From NCBI GenBank assembly GCA_023488455.1, contig JAMDDV010000014.1:1-64000 (forward strand): DNA of 64,000 nt, written 5' to 3'. The DNA comes from Actinomycetota bacterium. GTDB taxonomy: Bacteria > Actinomycetota > Humimicrobiia > Hakubellales > JAMDDV01. Made by a program: the position numbers and the translations under genes. This document shows, piece after piece, positions 40,365 through 49,333 of the stretch; the stretch's first letter is position 1; each line of letters starts with the position of its first letter. Under the pieces are notes generated by a model. It saw nothing but the letters and a program-made list of their open reading frames with translations. It made no database searches and had not been told where the DNA came from.

Positions 40365-41726
40365 TCAGGAAACTGTAGGTTCTATATTAAGCACATCACA
40401 TATAGCCAATAGCTCATCTTTCAAATTGCCATATACCATATGGATATACTCACTCCTTAAATTCTGTATGAATTTTTCAATATCCCCATCTAATTTTATG
40501 AATGCATGTGGCCACATAGGATAACCACACTCATAGACCAACTTAGGATCAGCCTCAATGGCTTCACCGGTAACTATATGCATCTGGTAATATCCCATCA
40601 CTCTCTGAAATCTTGCTAAGGTTACCCTTCCTGGTTTGCAGATAAGGCCAGTGCAAACTCCACTTGCTTTAGCTTCAAGGGTAGGCTGAAAGTCAAGTTT
40701 TACGTCTTTTGGATTTTTAGCTAAATTTATGGACGCGGAACCATCATCTATGAGTCTTATGATTTTTTCTTTTTTCTGTATGAAGTTGACATCAGCCATA
40801 AATAATGGTTCTTTGGTTAGAAGCCTGAGCATATACATTGTTAGTGCACCATTTGAATCGTTAAGGCAGGCTGTGACATAACCACGCGAACTCAATCTAC
40901 TCTGCGCTAAGCACGCCGAGCAATAGTTATCACTTAAATCAAATGTGCACTTAACGCCAGTGAAATCGTATTTTTCCCGCTTTATTATCTCCTCAAGGCT
41001 CAAATAAAGCCTTATCGATCTTTCTGTAACATCATTTAATGGAGGAACCTGACCATACGCTGATTTCAAAAGATTGTGATACGCAGTAACCTTATCTCTT
41101 TCGATCTTTTCTGCTTCGACTACTACAGCGTATTGATCCGTAAAACTAACAAGTATTCCAAACTCTTCCATCCACTGATTAGCATCAATTATGCCCGTAT
41201 GAATGCCCATTCCCTGACCACCAATGGAACCATAAGTTGATTTGGAGAGAATGTTCTTTACATAGCATGCTTTTATATAGCTTTTAATTCTTTCTAGAAC
41301 ATCCTCTTCATCGACACTTCCATAAACCGTTAAATGTTTATATCCAACTTCATCAAATGACCCATGGGTTACTGCAAGGCCCCCAATATTCCAGGCCGGT
41401 GGTATGGGAATTGCCCATAATATGACAGGTTTCCCAATTTTTCTAACAGCTTGCATTATTTGCGCTGCCCAATTCCATGTAGCAATAAATATGATCACGC
41501 AGTCAACATCTTCCTTAATCATCAAATCTGCAGCTTCAAAAGAATCCTCTACTGAATCTACAATTTTATTAAATCGAACGACGTCAAAATCCATGTTTTC
41601 GATTGCATTATTAGCATTATCCACAGTTTCTTTATTTACCCAATCTATGCCTGTTTCAGTCTTAGCTTCAATATGTGTTGGACAAGTAACTGAAATGAAG
41701 CCAACTTTTGCTTTCTCTCTTTGCAT
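40365..41726 (-). CDS. L-fucose/L-arabinose isomerase-like protein
   Basis: 453 residues of the FucI/AraA-like group (COG2407 type). N-terminal Rossmann-like domains read VGFISVTCPTH and VDCVIIFIATWNW; the C-terminal half has GMGIHTGIIDANQW, CTFDLSDNYCSACLAQ and a beta-rich end with PHAFIKLDGD. The family interconverts aldoses and ketoses with Mn2+, but many members have no tested activity. AGGAGG lies 6 bases before the ATG. Its position among methyltransferase genes suggests action on the demethylated or partly methylated sugar. Confidence 0.75.
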   Translation of the reverse strand: MQREKAKVGFISVTCPTHIEAKTETGIDWVNKETVDNANNAIENMDFDVVRFNKIVDSVEDSFEAADLMIKEDVDCVIIFIATWNWAAQIMQAVRKIGKPVILWAIPIPPAWNIGGLAVTHGSFDEVGYKHLTVYGSVDEEDVLERIKSYIKACYVKNILSKSTYGSIGGQGMGIHTGIIDANQWMEEFGILVSFTDQYAVVVEAEKIERDKVTAYHNLLKSAYGQVPPLNDVTERSIRLYLSLEEIIKREKYDFTGVKCTFDLSDNYCSACLAQSRLSSRGYVTACLNDSNGALTMYMLRLLTKEPLFMADVNFIQKKEKIIRLIDDGSASINLAKNPKDVKLDFQPTLEAKASGVCTGLICKPGRVTLARFQRVMGYYQMHIVTGEAIEADPKLVYECGYPMWPHAFIKLDGDIEKFIQNLRSEYIHMVYGNLKDELLAICDVLNIEPTVS

Positions 41727-41830
41727 GGCTCCTCCTGATTATTGCTTTGAGTGTTCGTTTGTTAATATTATAATCAAAGTTAAAATAAAGTCAAACATTC
41801 AAAATTAAGCCATTATCTAGAAAATAACAT

Positions 41831-42982
41831 TTATCCAAAAATCATCTTTGAATACTTCATCGAAATAGAAAGTATCTCATTAAAGATCTTGCGATTTTCT
41901 TTCCTATCTTTGTTTTGAGTCGTAAAAGTTGCTATTGCTATAACATCAGGAGCAAGAACATCTACCATTTTAGAATATTCTGAAATTTGAAAATCAATCG
42001 GTTTGTCATACCACTCAATCATTAATATAGCTTTATATTCAGGGAAAATCTCCTTAATTCTCTTAAAGTCTTCTGAAGTATGGGTTCCATCAACATGAAG
42101 TGCCTTTATTGGAGGATTATGTTCAAAGTACTCTTTAAGCGAAGGATGGGGGCCACAATTGTGAAGAATGCCCATTCCATACTTTTGATAAATCCTATTA
42201 TTTGCAGGAACACTATATTTTAAAAATAGCTCTGGTGAAATTGTAGCGCTTAAATCATCACAGACCAGACATCTATATTCCTCTGGACACCAAATATGTA
42301 TAAATCCAGTTGTTGCCACTTTAGATATACCACCCGTTATATTAAGTTGAGCATCCAAGAAATCCATAAATGCATCAACCTGTACATCCAAAAGTCTTTT
42401 TACAGCATCGGGCATATCATAAAGCATCAAATAAAGTTCCGTGTTCTCTATTAAGTCTATGGCTGTATTAAATGGTCCATTTAACTCTAAAAGACATGTC
42501 TCAAACATCCCTTTGGTTTCTTTAATAAAAAGATCCAGCCTCTCTAATGCTTTTGGCATGAGACCATCACTTCTAGGGTCTATTCTTTTCAACTCAAATA
42601 TATCTTCTGGCTTTTTTATTATATGATCCACTACTCTTGGATACTGACCTTCAATATTGCTGTACTTCCATTTTGATCCCCATCCACTTTGCAATATTAC
42701 ACATCCCATTTCAGGTCTAAGCGTAGGTATAAAAGATTCAGGACCTGCCTCCAAACCTAATTTAATTCGCTCGATGTTATACAAAAGATCAGCTTCATGA
42801 CGTTCAAAACGATCATTCAATGTAATTTCTGTTGGATAAGGGAGCACATTAAGAGTAAATGGAATAAAATCCACTTTTTGGTAGTTCCAAACCCTTTTAA
42901 TTCGTTCTTTATTTTCATCATTTACATTTTCAGAAAATATTGGGACGTCAATGACATTTCTTTTATAAGACGCTAATCTCAT
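41831..42982 (-). CDS. UroD-family methyltransferase homologue, HxC type (copy b)
   Basis: 383 residues, the most divergent of the four UroD-family proteins. It has His274-x-Cys276 in LHNCGPHP, as in zinc-dependent cobalamin methyltransferases, but no later cysteine for the third ligand. A Cys-rich stretch (WCPEEYRCLVCDD, residues 231-243) precedes it and may contribute instead. A role in methyl transfer with a corrinoid protein is inferred. Second gene of the leftward operon. Confidence 0.68.
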   Translation of the reverse strand: MRLASYKRNVIDVPIFSENVNDENKERIKRVWNYQKVDFIPFTLNVLPYPTEITLNDRFERHEADLLYNIERIKLGLEAGPESFIPTLRPEMGCVILQSGWGSKWKYSNIEGQYPRVVDHIIKKPEDIFELKRIDPRSDGLMPKALERLDLFIKETKGMFETCLLELNGPFNTAIDLIENTELYLMLYDMPDAVKRLLDVQVDAFMDFLDAQLNITGGISKVATTGFIHIWCPEEYRCLVCDDLSATISPELFLKYSVPANNRIYQKYGMGILHNCGPHPSLKEYFEHNPPIKALHVDGTHTSEDFKRIKEIFPEYKAILMIEWYDKPIDFQISEYSKMVDVLAPDVIAIATFTTQNKDRKENRKIFNEILSISMKYSKMIFG

Positions 42983-43003
42983 TATCCATGTCCAAAATTA
43001 ATA

Positions 43004-44077
43004 TTACTCCCAATTCAGTGGATATCTTCCATATTTTCTGATTGCGTCATAAAATGTGCGAACATTTTCAAGTGGAACTCCTTCATGCATTTCTGTGCTA
43101 GTTCCAAGAAACAAACCGGAGTACTTCCCTATCTCCTTTATAATTTTGCGGACCTCATTTTCAATTTGTTCCGGTGTTCCAAACGGCAACAGTTCAGAAA
43201 CATCCACTCCGCCAAATAACAAGAGCTTAGGATATCTATGTCTTAAATCAATAAGATTCATTCCAGCAGCAACCTCAATTGGGTTTAATCCGTCAATATT
43301 CAGTTCATTGACAAGATCGTCAAGAATTAGATCAAGATTACCATCACTATGATACATGACCTTAATTCCATGTTTTTTTAAGGGTTCAATAATATATTTG
43401 GTTCTTGGTATGAATTCCTTTCTTAAAAAATCCAATGAGAATATCAAAGAAGTTTTGTAAGCAATATCATCACCAATAAAGAATATGAGCCCAAGCTCAT
43501 TTTCTGCATAAGCCTTTGCCACTGTGAAAGCCCAATCGGCAAAAAGATCTAACAGGTAACTAACAATATCGGGAGCATCGAATATGGCTTCACAAAAAAG
43601 CTGTAGGTCTGAATACATAAATGCGTTAGTAACACATCCCTCAACGGCTCCAATATACATTACCTCTGGAGCAAATGCATCCCTTACTTTCCTAAAACCC
43701 TTAACGTAGTTCTTATAAAGTTGATCCTTGTTAAAGGATCTTGGTAGATTCTTTTTTAAACCTTTTATATCGTTAAATGGCCTCTTTGAAATCCAATATG
43801 TCCCAGATGAAGCTTCAACGCCCCATTTATTTTTGTCCACGCCCATATAGTGGTCCCACTCATTAATTATGGCCTGAACCCAATTCTCATCAAAATCAAC
43901 ATGAAACCTAGTCATATCTATTCCAAATTCTTTGTAGGTATTTACAGCCCTACAAAGCTGATTGCCCCTGCCACCATAAAGCTCATATAGCAATGGGTTG
44001 TTGAGAAGATCATATATCGGAATCCTATCGGGTTCTTTAAATTCCAAAGTGGTTGTAATTCTATCGAAAGTATTCAT
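43004..44077 (-). CDS. UroD-family protein, HSDG type (copy a)
   Basis: 357 residues. Begins KEPDRIPIYDLL and ends RKYGRYPLNWE, the same frame as copy c. The metal-site position reads His243-Ser-Asp245-Gly, without cysteines. A GAVEGCVTNAF segment lines the barrel. Function unproven; see the HSDG/HxC comparison in the findings. First gene of the leftward island operon, divergent from the ROK regulator gene. Confidence 0.72.
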   Translation of the reverse strand: MNTFDRITTTLEFKEPDRIPIYDLLNNPLLYELYGGRGNQLCRAVNTYKEFGIDMTRFHVDFDENWVQAIINEWDHYMGVDKNKWGVEASSGTYWISKRPFNDIKGLKKNLPRSFNKDQLYKNYVKGFRKVRDAFAPEVMYIGAVEGCVTNAFMYSDLQLFCEAIFDAPDIVSYLLDLFADWAFTVAKAYAENELGLIFFIGDDIAYKTSLIFSLDFLRKEFIPRTKYIIEPLKKHGIKVMYHSDGNLDLILDDLVNELNIDGLNPIEVAAGMNLIDLRHRYPKLLLFGGVDVSELLPFGTPEQIENEVRKIIKEIGKYSGLFLGTSTEMHEGVPLENVRTFYDAIRKYGRYPLNWE

Positions 44078-44173
44078 ATTATTTTAATTACTGGTTGAAA
44101 ACTAATTTAAAATTGAAAAATTATTAAAATGATTGTAATATTAACTAACAAAGAAATCAATATATACATAATG

Positions 44174-44187
44174 ATATTTGAAAATAT
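44174..44187. promoter_or_regulatory. Candidate operator in the ROK-UroD divergent region
   Basis: A perfect inverted repeat, ATATTT-GA-AAATAT, lies in the 149-base AT-rich space between the two divergent genes, 40 bases before the ROK start. It is a plausible site for the ROK protein but could be chance in such AT-rich sequence. Confidence 0.35.
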
Positions 44188-44226
44188 TGATATAAAATTT
44201 ATAAAACTAAAGAGAAAGTGCTAATT

Positions 44227-45444
44227 ATGGCTATAAAATCACATACCCCGCAAAGTTTGATGAAAAAAAGAAATCTACAAATATTGCTTGAGTCTATTCG
44301 AAACAATGTGCCAATATCACGTGCAGATCTTGAAAAAGTGACCGGTCTGGCAAGACCCACAATATCAGCATTAGTTTCCGAGTTAATCTCAGCAGATTTA
44401 GTTACAGAAATAGGATATGGCAATTCAAGGGGTGGAAAGAAACCGATCCTGTTAGAGTTCAACAAAGATTTTGGTTTTATCACAGCTCTTGATTTAGGAG
44501 CTGTTAAATACATTGCAGCCCTTCTTGACTTAAACGGCAATATCTTGGATGAAAAGAGAGTTGACCTTGAAAACGAACTGTGGGCTAAAGAAATTCTCGA
44601 TAGCGCCATGTCAACTTTAAAAAAAATGATATCTGATTATGGACTTTCTGATAAAAGATTGATCGGGATCGGGGTTGCATCACCTGGCGCAATAAACCCA
44701 AACACCGGAGCAATCTCCATTGCCCCAAACATAAAAGGATTGGATGAAATAGATGTAAGAGGAACAGTCAAAAAAAGCTTTGATGCTCCTGTATTCATAG
44801 ACAGTTCATTTAAACTTGCCGCTCTTGGCGAGAAAAGTCAGGAGTACGCAAAAAATTCCAAAGTTCTGATGTATGTGGATTATGGTATTGGAATTGGACT
44901 TGGGATCATTATAGATAATAAAATTTTCAGAGGTGCAACGTACGCCGGGGGTGAAATTGGATACTTATATATACCAGGGGAACCTGACCCCGTAGACATG
45001 GCTGATCCCAAGAAATTTGGTTACTTTGAGAATACGACATCTGGATTGGCTTATGCAAAATTAGCACAAGAGAAAATCAAGACAGGAATAAAATCCATTA
45101 TGCTAGATGAAGTTGAAGGAAATCTCAAAAAAATTTCAGCAAAAACGGTATTTGATTGCGCAAAAAAGGGCGATCTGCTTGCTAATGAGATTATTGATCA
45201 AATATTACCACGATTTGCAATTGGAATTGCAAATGCAGTTATCTTATTCAACCCGGACCTTTTAATTATTGGCGGTGGAATATCAAGAGCAGGAGAGATC
45301 CTATTAGAACCATTAAAAAAAGAAATTTCAAAACTTGTGCCCATTACACCACAAATAATGATAACAAAAATTGAAGATAGAGCACCTCTTATCGGTGCAT
45401 GGGATATTGTAAACAGAAATATAGATCTGATATCTTTTGTTTAA
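44227..45444 (+). CDS. ROK-family transcriptional regulator
   Basis: 405 residues: an N-terminal winged helix (about 10-70, SRADLEKVTGLARPTISALVSE), then a sugar-kinase-like ROK domain with ALDLGAVK and IGVASPGAIN. ROK repressors usually sense a sugar or sugar phosphate. The zinc-binding cluster normally following GGEIGH (C-x-C-G-x2-G-C) is absent: here GGEIGYLYIPGEP continues without cysteines. The ATG at 44227 was preferred to GTG at 44218 because GAGAAAG lies 8 bases before it. Divergent from the 13-gene island operon, which it probably controls. Confidence 0.85.
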   Translation: MAIKSHTPQSLMKKRNLQILLESIRNNVPISRADLEKVTGLARPTISALVSELISADLVTEIGYGNSRGGKKPILLEFNKDFGFITALDLGAVKYIAALLDLNGNILDEKRVDLENELWAKEILDSAMSTLKKMISDYGLSDKRLIGIGVASPGAINPNTGAISIAPNIKGLDEIDVRGTVKKSFDAPVFIDSSFKLAALGEKSQEYAKNSKVLMYVDYGIGIGLGIIIDNKIFRGATYAGGEIGYLYIPGEPDPVDMADPKKFGYFENTTSGLAYAKLAQEKIKTGIKSIMLDEVEGNLKKISAKTVFDCAKKGDLLANEIIDQILPRFAIGIANAVILFNPDLLIIGGGISRAGEILLEPLKKEISKLVPITPQIMITKIEDRAPLIGAWDIVNRNIDLISFV

Positions 45445-45521
45445 AATCCTAAATTGCTAATTAATATTAGACACTTTAACCCATCCTCTAGAATTAACAA
45501 GGTCTGGAGGACTGCGGAATT

Positions 45522-46805
45522 TTATAATGATTGAATTTTTTTATTTAAATTTATCAAATTAAATGCTCTGAAGTACTTGTCCATACTTTCTTCTATTTTT
45601 AATAATACCCAATTTTCAGCATCTATGCCTTCTAATTCTAAATTTTTGTAAAGTTGGGTCTGCGCACATATCACTTTGGGATTTGCCCATACATAGCGGC
45701 TGGAGGTTTTAAGAAGCCACTCTTTTCTATCACTGCTGAGTGAATCAAAATCGTTTTCTCCAGGTAAAAGCCATTTTCGCCACCTGTTTGAGTCCAGCAC
45801 CTCTTGAGTAAGAATCTTTTTGAAGTTCGATCTACATGCAATTCTATTATTTTCATACAGTTTTTCTTCAATCTGCCAGAGCTCTAATAATGCATCGTAT
45901 TCGTATATGGTAAATTCTGGTCCTACATTTGCTGCACCCATTCCGCTTTTAGGGTAATCTTCAGGATTGGAAACAAAGTCGGTATAATGGCCTTTAATAT
46001 ATGAGCCATAATCTTTTGCGATATCTACTATTATTTCTGCAGTTGGCGAGTCAAATGTAGTGGTGTGGAGATCGGTTCCCACCTTTCCCACAATAAATAT
46101 TGGCCAGATATAGCCCAACTGTTTATCTGTCAATTTATCTTTTAAGAGTGCCGGGAGTCTCTTAAATACGCTGATATCAGCCAGACCACCGTGAACTTCT
46201 TCTGTCCCAATCTCATACGATATCGGTTTTATTTTTTTATTATTTCGAAAATTCTCAACATGTGCTATTAACTCGACTGTCCTTTCAACAACCGTTTCTA
46301 TCTTTATATTCTTCTCATAAATATCAACGGTCGCATCGATGTGCAGCAGATCATAACCTGCCAAAAGTGCGGCTTCAAATGACCTCTTAGCCCATTCCAT
46401 ACAACGATCGAGCTTCCATCTCTCTATTGTCTGAAGATCCTTTACCCAAGGGCCTCCATGATCGACTGCAACTATTATTGGTCCCTCATAACCAATTCTG
46501 TATGACTCTTCCTTTATCTTTCTTATGAGGTCATCTTGGGTCCAGCCTGTATAGCCGCCGTCTATATCAACTTGATTTAGTGTTGCAGCAAACTTTATGG
46601 GTGCATCTGCTCTTTTTGCAGCACGCAGAGCTGCTTTAAGCACGTTAAGAGAATTTGGACATACTGCAAAAAGTGTATGGCTAAAACCTTCTTTTTTAGA
46701 AATTTCCTGGATTTTGCTTAAAAGGTAATCTAGTATGGGTATGCCCATACCTCCGGATTTTCTTCTTATCTGGCTATTATCAATACTTTGTCCTATTTCC
46801 ATCAT
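45522..46805 (-). CDS. GatZ/KbaZ-like tagatose-bisphosphate aldolase subunit family protein
   Basis: 427 residues of the class II D-tagatose-bisphosphate aldolase Z-subunit family. Visible: GIPILDYLLSKIQE start, NQVDIDGGYTGWT, VAVDHGGPWVKD and HIDATVD. In E. coli the Z subunit supports the catalytic KbaY/GatY subunit, but no Y-type gene is present here, and many island-type relatives stand alone. It could cleave a ketose bisphosphate made by the SIS and PfkB enzymes. It is convergent with the ROK gene and has its own leader of about 135 bases. Confidence 0.78.
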   Translation of the reverse strand: MMEIGQSIDNSQIRRKSGGMGIPILDYLLSKIQEISKKEGFSHTLFAVCPNSLNVLKAALRAAKRADAPIKFAATLNQVDIDGGYTGWTQDDLIRKIKEESYRIGYEGPIIVAVDHGGPWVKDLQTIERWKLDRCMEWAKRSFEAALLAGYDLLHIDATVDIYEKNIKIETVVERTVELIAHVENFRNNKKIKPISYEIGTEEVHGGLADISVFKRLPALLKDKLTDKQLGYIWPIFIVGKVGTDLHTTTFDSPTAEIIVDIAKDYGSYIKGHYTDFVSNPEDYPKSGMGAANVGPEFTIYEYDALLELWQIEEKLYENNRIACRSNFKKILTQEVLDSNRWRKWLLPGENDFDSLSSDRKEWLLKTSSRYVWANPKVICAQTQLYKNLELEGIDAENWVLLKIEESMDKYFRAFNLINLNKKIQSL

Positions 46806-46941
46806 TCAGCACCCTCTCACATTTTCTAGACTCTATGCTTTATAGACACATTTACTACCTTCTAATTTCAGTAGAGTGTCTTAACTTTTTGTGCAATGCA
46901 AGTGGGTTCACCCCAAAATTATGCTTATTCTCTGCCTGAAA

Positions 46942-48126
46942 CTAAATGATATTCAGCTCACGATGCTTCTCAAGGATTCTGTCAGCTAACCCATCAAGCG
47001 CTTTATAGTCGGTTTCCTTTGGAATCCCTTTCGCAATGACAGGCTCTAACCACTCTGCCTTTAAATTGGCAAGCATGCCGGTCAGGTTCTCAACCATCTT
47101 ACTGCCCCAACCATACGAACCAATTATTGAGATGAACTTGGTCTTAGGACGCAGGATATTGGTGATATAAGCTGCATATACAGCAGCAGGGTGAGCACCG
47201 ACCAGCACCGTAGGTGAGCCAATTACAACTGTTGCTGCATCAACAAGTTCCATTGCCAGCTCACCGATATCGGAATTTATAAGACTGAACTTCCTGACAC
47301 CAATTTTGCGTTTGATCAATGCATCGACGAAATAATCTACCATCGCCTTCGTGCTGTGATGCATTGATACGTAGGGAATGATCACCCTGTTTGTAACCTT
47401 ATCGGAGACCCAGTCCCTGTAAGCATCAATAATAGATTCAGGCTTGTTGTACAGAGGTCCATGGCTTGGAGCAGCGATCTCTACCTTCAAACTTTTCAAC
47501 TTCTCAAGGTGCGCCACTATGCTTGTCCGAAATGGCATCATTATCTCAGCATAATAGCGCTTGGCAGCTCTATACACATCATCATAATTGCTTACGAAGA
47601 GATCGCTGGTGGCCAGGTGTGATCCTAAAAAATCACAGGTAAACAATATCTTTTCATCCTCCAGATACGTGAACATCGTCTCTGGCCAGTGCACCCACGG
47701 GGCGTAGATGAATTCAAGAGTTATATTCCCAAGAGAAACTTTCTCGCGGTCAACCACAGTAATGAACTTCTCATCAGGAATTAACAGCAGATTCATAAGC
47801 ATGTCTTTACACTTTGGATTCGTCAGTATTTTCGCAGCAGAAAAATTCGCAAGCACATCCGGAATCGAACCAGAGTGATCCTGCTCAGCATGGTTTACGA
47901 TGATGAAATCAATTTTATCCACTCCCAGTTCTTTTAAATTTCCAAAAAACTCATCGATCTTTGATGGATCAACGGTATCTATCAAGGCAGTTTTTTCGCT
48001 TCCCTTCACAAGATAGGAGTTATAACTGGTACCGTCTGGCAGCAGAATCAATTCATCGAATAACCTTCGGTCCCAGTCAATAGAACCTACCCAGTAAACA
48101 TCTGGTCTTATCTCTCGAACAGACAT
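46942..48126 (-). CDS. fprA: A-type flavodiiron protein (FprA)
   Basis: 394 residues. The N-terminal metallo-beta-lactamase domain has the diiron ligands HAEQDH, HWPE, CDFLGSH and PSHGP, and the C-terminal domain is flavodoxin-like (IGSYGWGSKM). Such enzymes reduce O2 to water or NO to N2O in anaerobes. The start overlaps the stop of the upstream flavoreductase-rubredoxin gene by one base (TAATG), consistent with the known FprA-Hrb electron-transfer pair. Confidence 0.95.
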   Translation of the reverse strand: MSVREIRPDVYWVGSIDWDRRLFDELILLPDGTSYNSYLVKGSEKTALIDTVDPSKIDEFFGNLKELGVDKIDFIIVNHAEQDHSGSIPDVLANFSAAKILTNPKCKDMLMNLLLIPDEKFITVVDREKVSLGNITLEFIYAPWVHWPETMFTYLEDEKILFTCDFLGSHLATSDLFVSNYDDVYRAAKRYYAEIMMPFRTSIVAHLEKLKSLKVEIAAPSHGPLYNKPESIIDAYRDWVSDKVTNRVIIPYVSMHHSTKAMVDYFVDALIKRKIGVRKFSLINSDIGELAMELVDAATVVIGSPTVLVGAHPAAVYAAYITNILRPKTKFISIIGSYGWGSKMVENLTGMLANLKAEWLEPVIAKGIPKETDYKALDGLADRILEKHRELNII

Positions 48127-48815
48127 TAGCCCTCCTTTTCAAACTGATCTTTGCTTGCACCACACACAGGACACACCCAGTCATCGGGCAACTCCTCAAA
48201 AGGAGTACCGGGTTTTACGCCCGAATCAGGATCGCCCTTCTCTGGGTCATAAACGTAACCGCAGACGCTGCATTTATACCTTTGCATTCCAGTTTTAGCT
48301 GGTTCAACCTCAGGTTTTATATAGGTTGGGGCAGTTTTTGGAGATGCCCCTCCCTTTATCTGGTGATAGTAAGCATAGGTCATGGGTTCATCATCACTCA
48401 ATACCTCCGCCTCCACAATATTGCCAACATACAGAGTATGCGTATCGACATCCATGCTGTTGGTAACTTTGGCCTCCAGGTAGCCAACAGCATTGTCGAG
48501 CACTATAGGCGAACTGGTCGAACCTATTTTATATTTTACATCCTTGAATTTATCCAGGTCCCGGCCACCCCTAAAACCAAATAGTCCGATGAAATTGAGC
48601 GGAGTATCGATGGAGAGTATTGACACAGAAAACGCCTTGCTCTCATTAATGCACTCACATGTCAAGTTTTGCTTGTTTATGCAAACTGCTATTGCAGGAG
48701 GTTCTGATGTCACCTGGAAGACGGTATTTGCAATCTGCCCATTTAACTTATCGCCTTTCCTTGAACTGACGACATACATACCATAACTTATTTTATACAG
48801 CGTCTTAGGATTCAC
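48126..48815 (-). CDS. hrb: Flavin reductase-rubredoxin fusion (high-molecular-weight rubredoxin)
   Basis: 229 residues: an FMN-binding split-barrel flavin reductase (about 1-155) fused to a rubredoxin domain with [11 protein letters not shown] and [11 protein letters not shown]. It passes NAD(P)H electrons to FprA, as described for Moorella Hrb. The GTG at 48815 ([12 protein letters not shown]) fits the family start and has AAGGAG 7 bases upstream; the longer frame to 48854 is rejected. Confidence 0.93.
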   Translation of the reverse strand: MNPKTLYKISYGMYVVSSRKGDKLNGQIANTVFQVTSEPPAIAVCINKQNLTCECINESKAFSVSILSIDTPLNFIGLFGFRGGRDLDKFKDVKYKIGSTSSPIVLDNAVGYLEAKVTNSMDVDTHTLYVGNIVEAEVLSDDEPMTYAYYHQIKGGASPKTAPTYIKPEVEPAKTGMQRYKCSVCGYVYDPEKGDPDSGVKPGTPFEELPDDWVCPVCGASKDQFEKEG

Positions 48816-48963
48816 AGCATCTCTCCTTCTGACTTTAGATATTTCAAACCGCAACTACATTCTCTTGCTTGAACAAATATAGACCTTTATTGTATCTTAA
48901 TAAATTGATGAGTTCATTTTAATTCCTCGATATTATTTAAAAACCAATACCATGGAGGTATCA

Positions 48964-49284
48964 ATGAGCAGGGTGGGATTTCTATTCAGGATCAAACCAG
49001 AGCTAAAGGACGAGTACAAGAAAGCACACGATGAAATTTGGTCGGAAATGATCTCGGAGATGAGACGGGTTGGACTGAGGAACTATTCAATATTCTTCAG
49101 AAAAGATGGGCTACTTTTTGCTTACCTTGAGACAGATGACTTTGATAAAGCCATGTCTGAATTCTCCAAGACCGAGGCCAACGAACGATGGCAGAAATAC
49201 ATGGAAAAATACTTTGTAAAGGAGGATAAATCAATCCTCGGGCCAGAAACCGAGATGCTCGAAGAAGTATTCCACATGGATTAG
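48964..49284 (+). CDS. L-rhamnose mutarotase-like protein (RhaM family)
   Basis: 106 residues of the RhaM/DUF718 dimeric alpha-beta barrel family. Key parts: GFLFRIKPELKDEYKKAH, NYSIFFRKDGLLFAYLE and MEKYF. RhaM interconverts anomers of L-rhamnose; relatives act on other sugars. The ATG at 48964 has GGAGG 5 bases upstream; the ATG at 48952 lies inside that site and is rejected. It precedes a corrinoid protein gene by 49 bases, an unusual pairing. Confidence 0.87.
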   Translation: MSRVGFLFRIKPELKDEYKKAHDEIWSEMISEMRRVGLRNYSIFFRKDGLLFAYLETDDFDKAMSEFSKTEANERWQKYMEKYFVKEDKSILGPETEMLEEVFHMD

Positions 49285-49333
49285 CTTGTGACACGATTAA
49301 CTGCTTAAAAGCAAGACGGGAGAGAATGGATAA

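Noticed and set aside
29717..44077. UroD-family proteins as haem-biosynthetic HemE
   Set aside because: Four copies in a sugar/MttB operon, with HxC or HSDG motifs and no other haem genes, do not fit uroporphyrinogen decarboxylase.
45445..45521. Terminator between the ROK and GatZ-like genes
   Set aside because: CCTCTAGA and TCTGGAGG can pair across a 10-base loop, but there is no T run on either side, so support is too weak.
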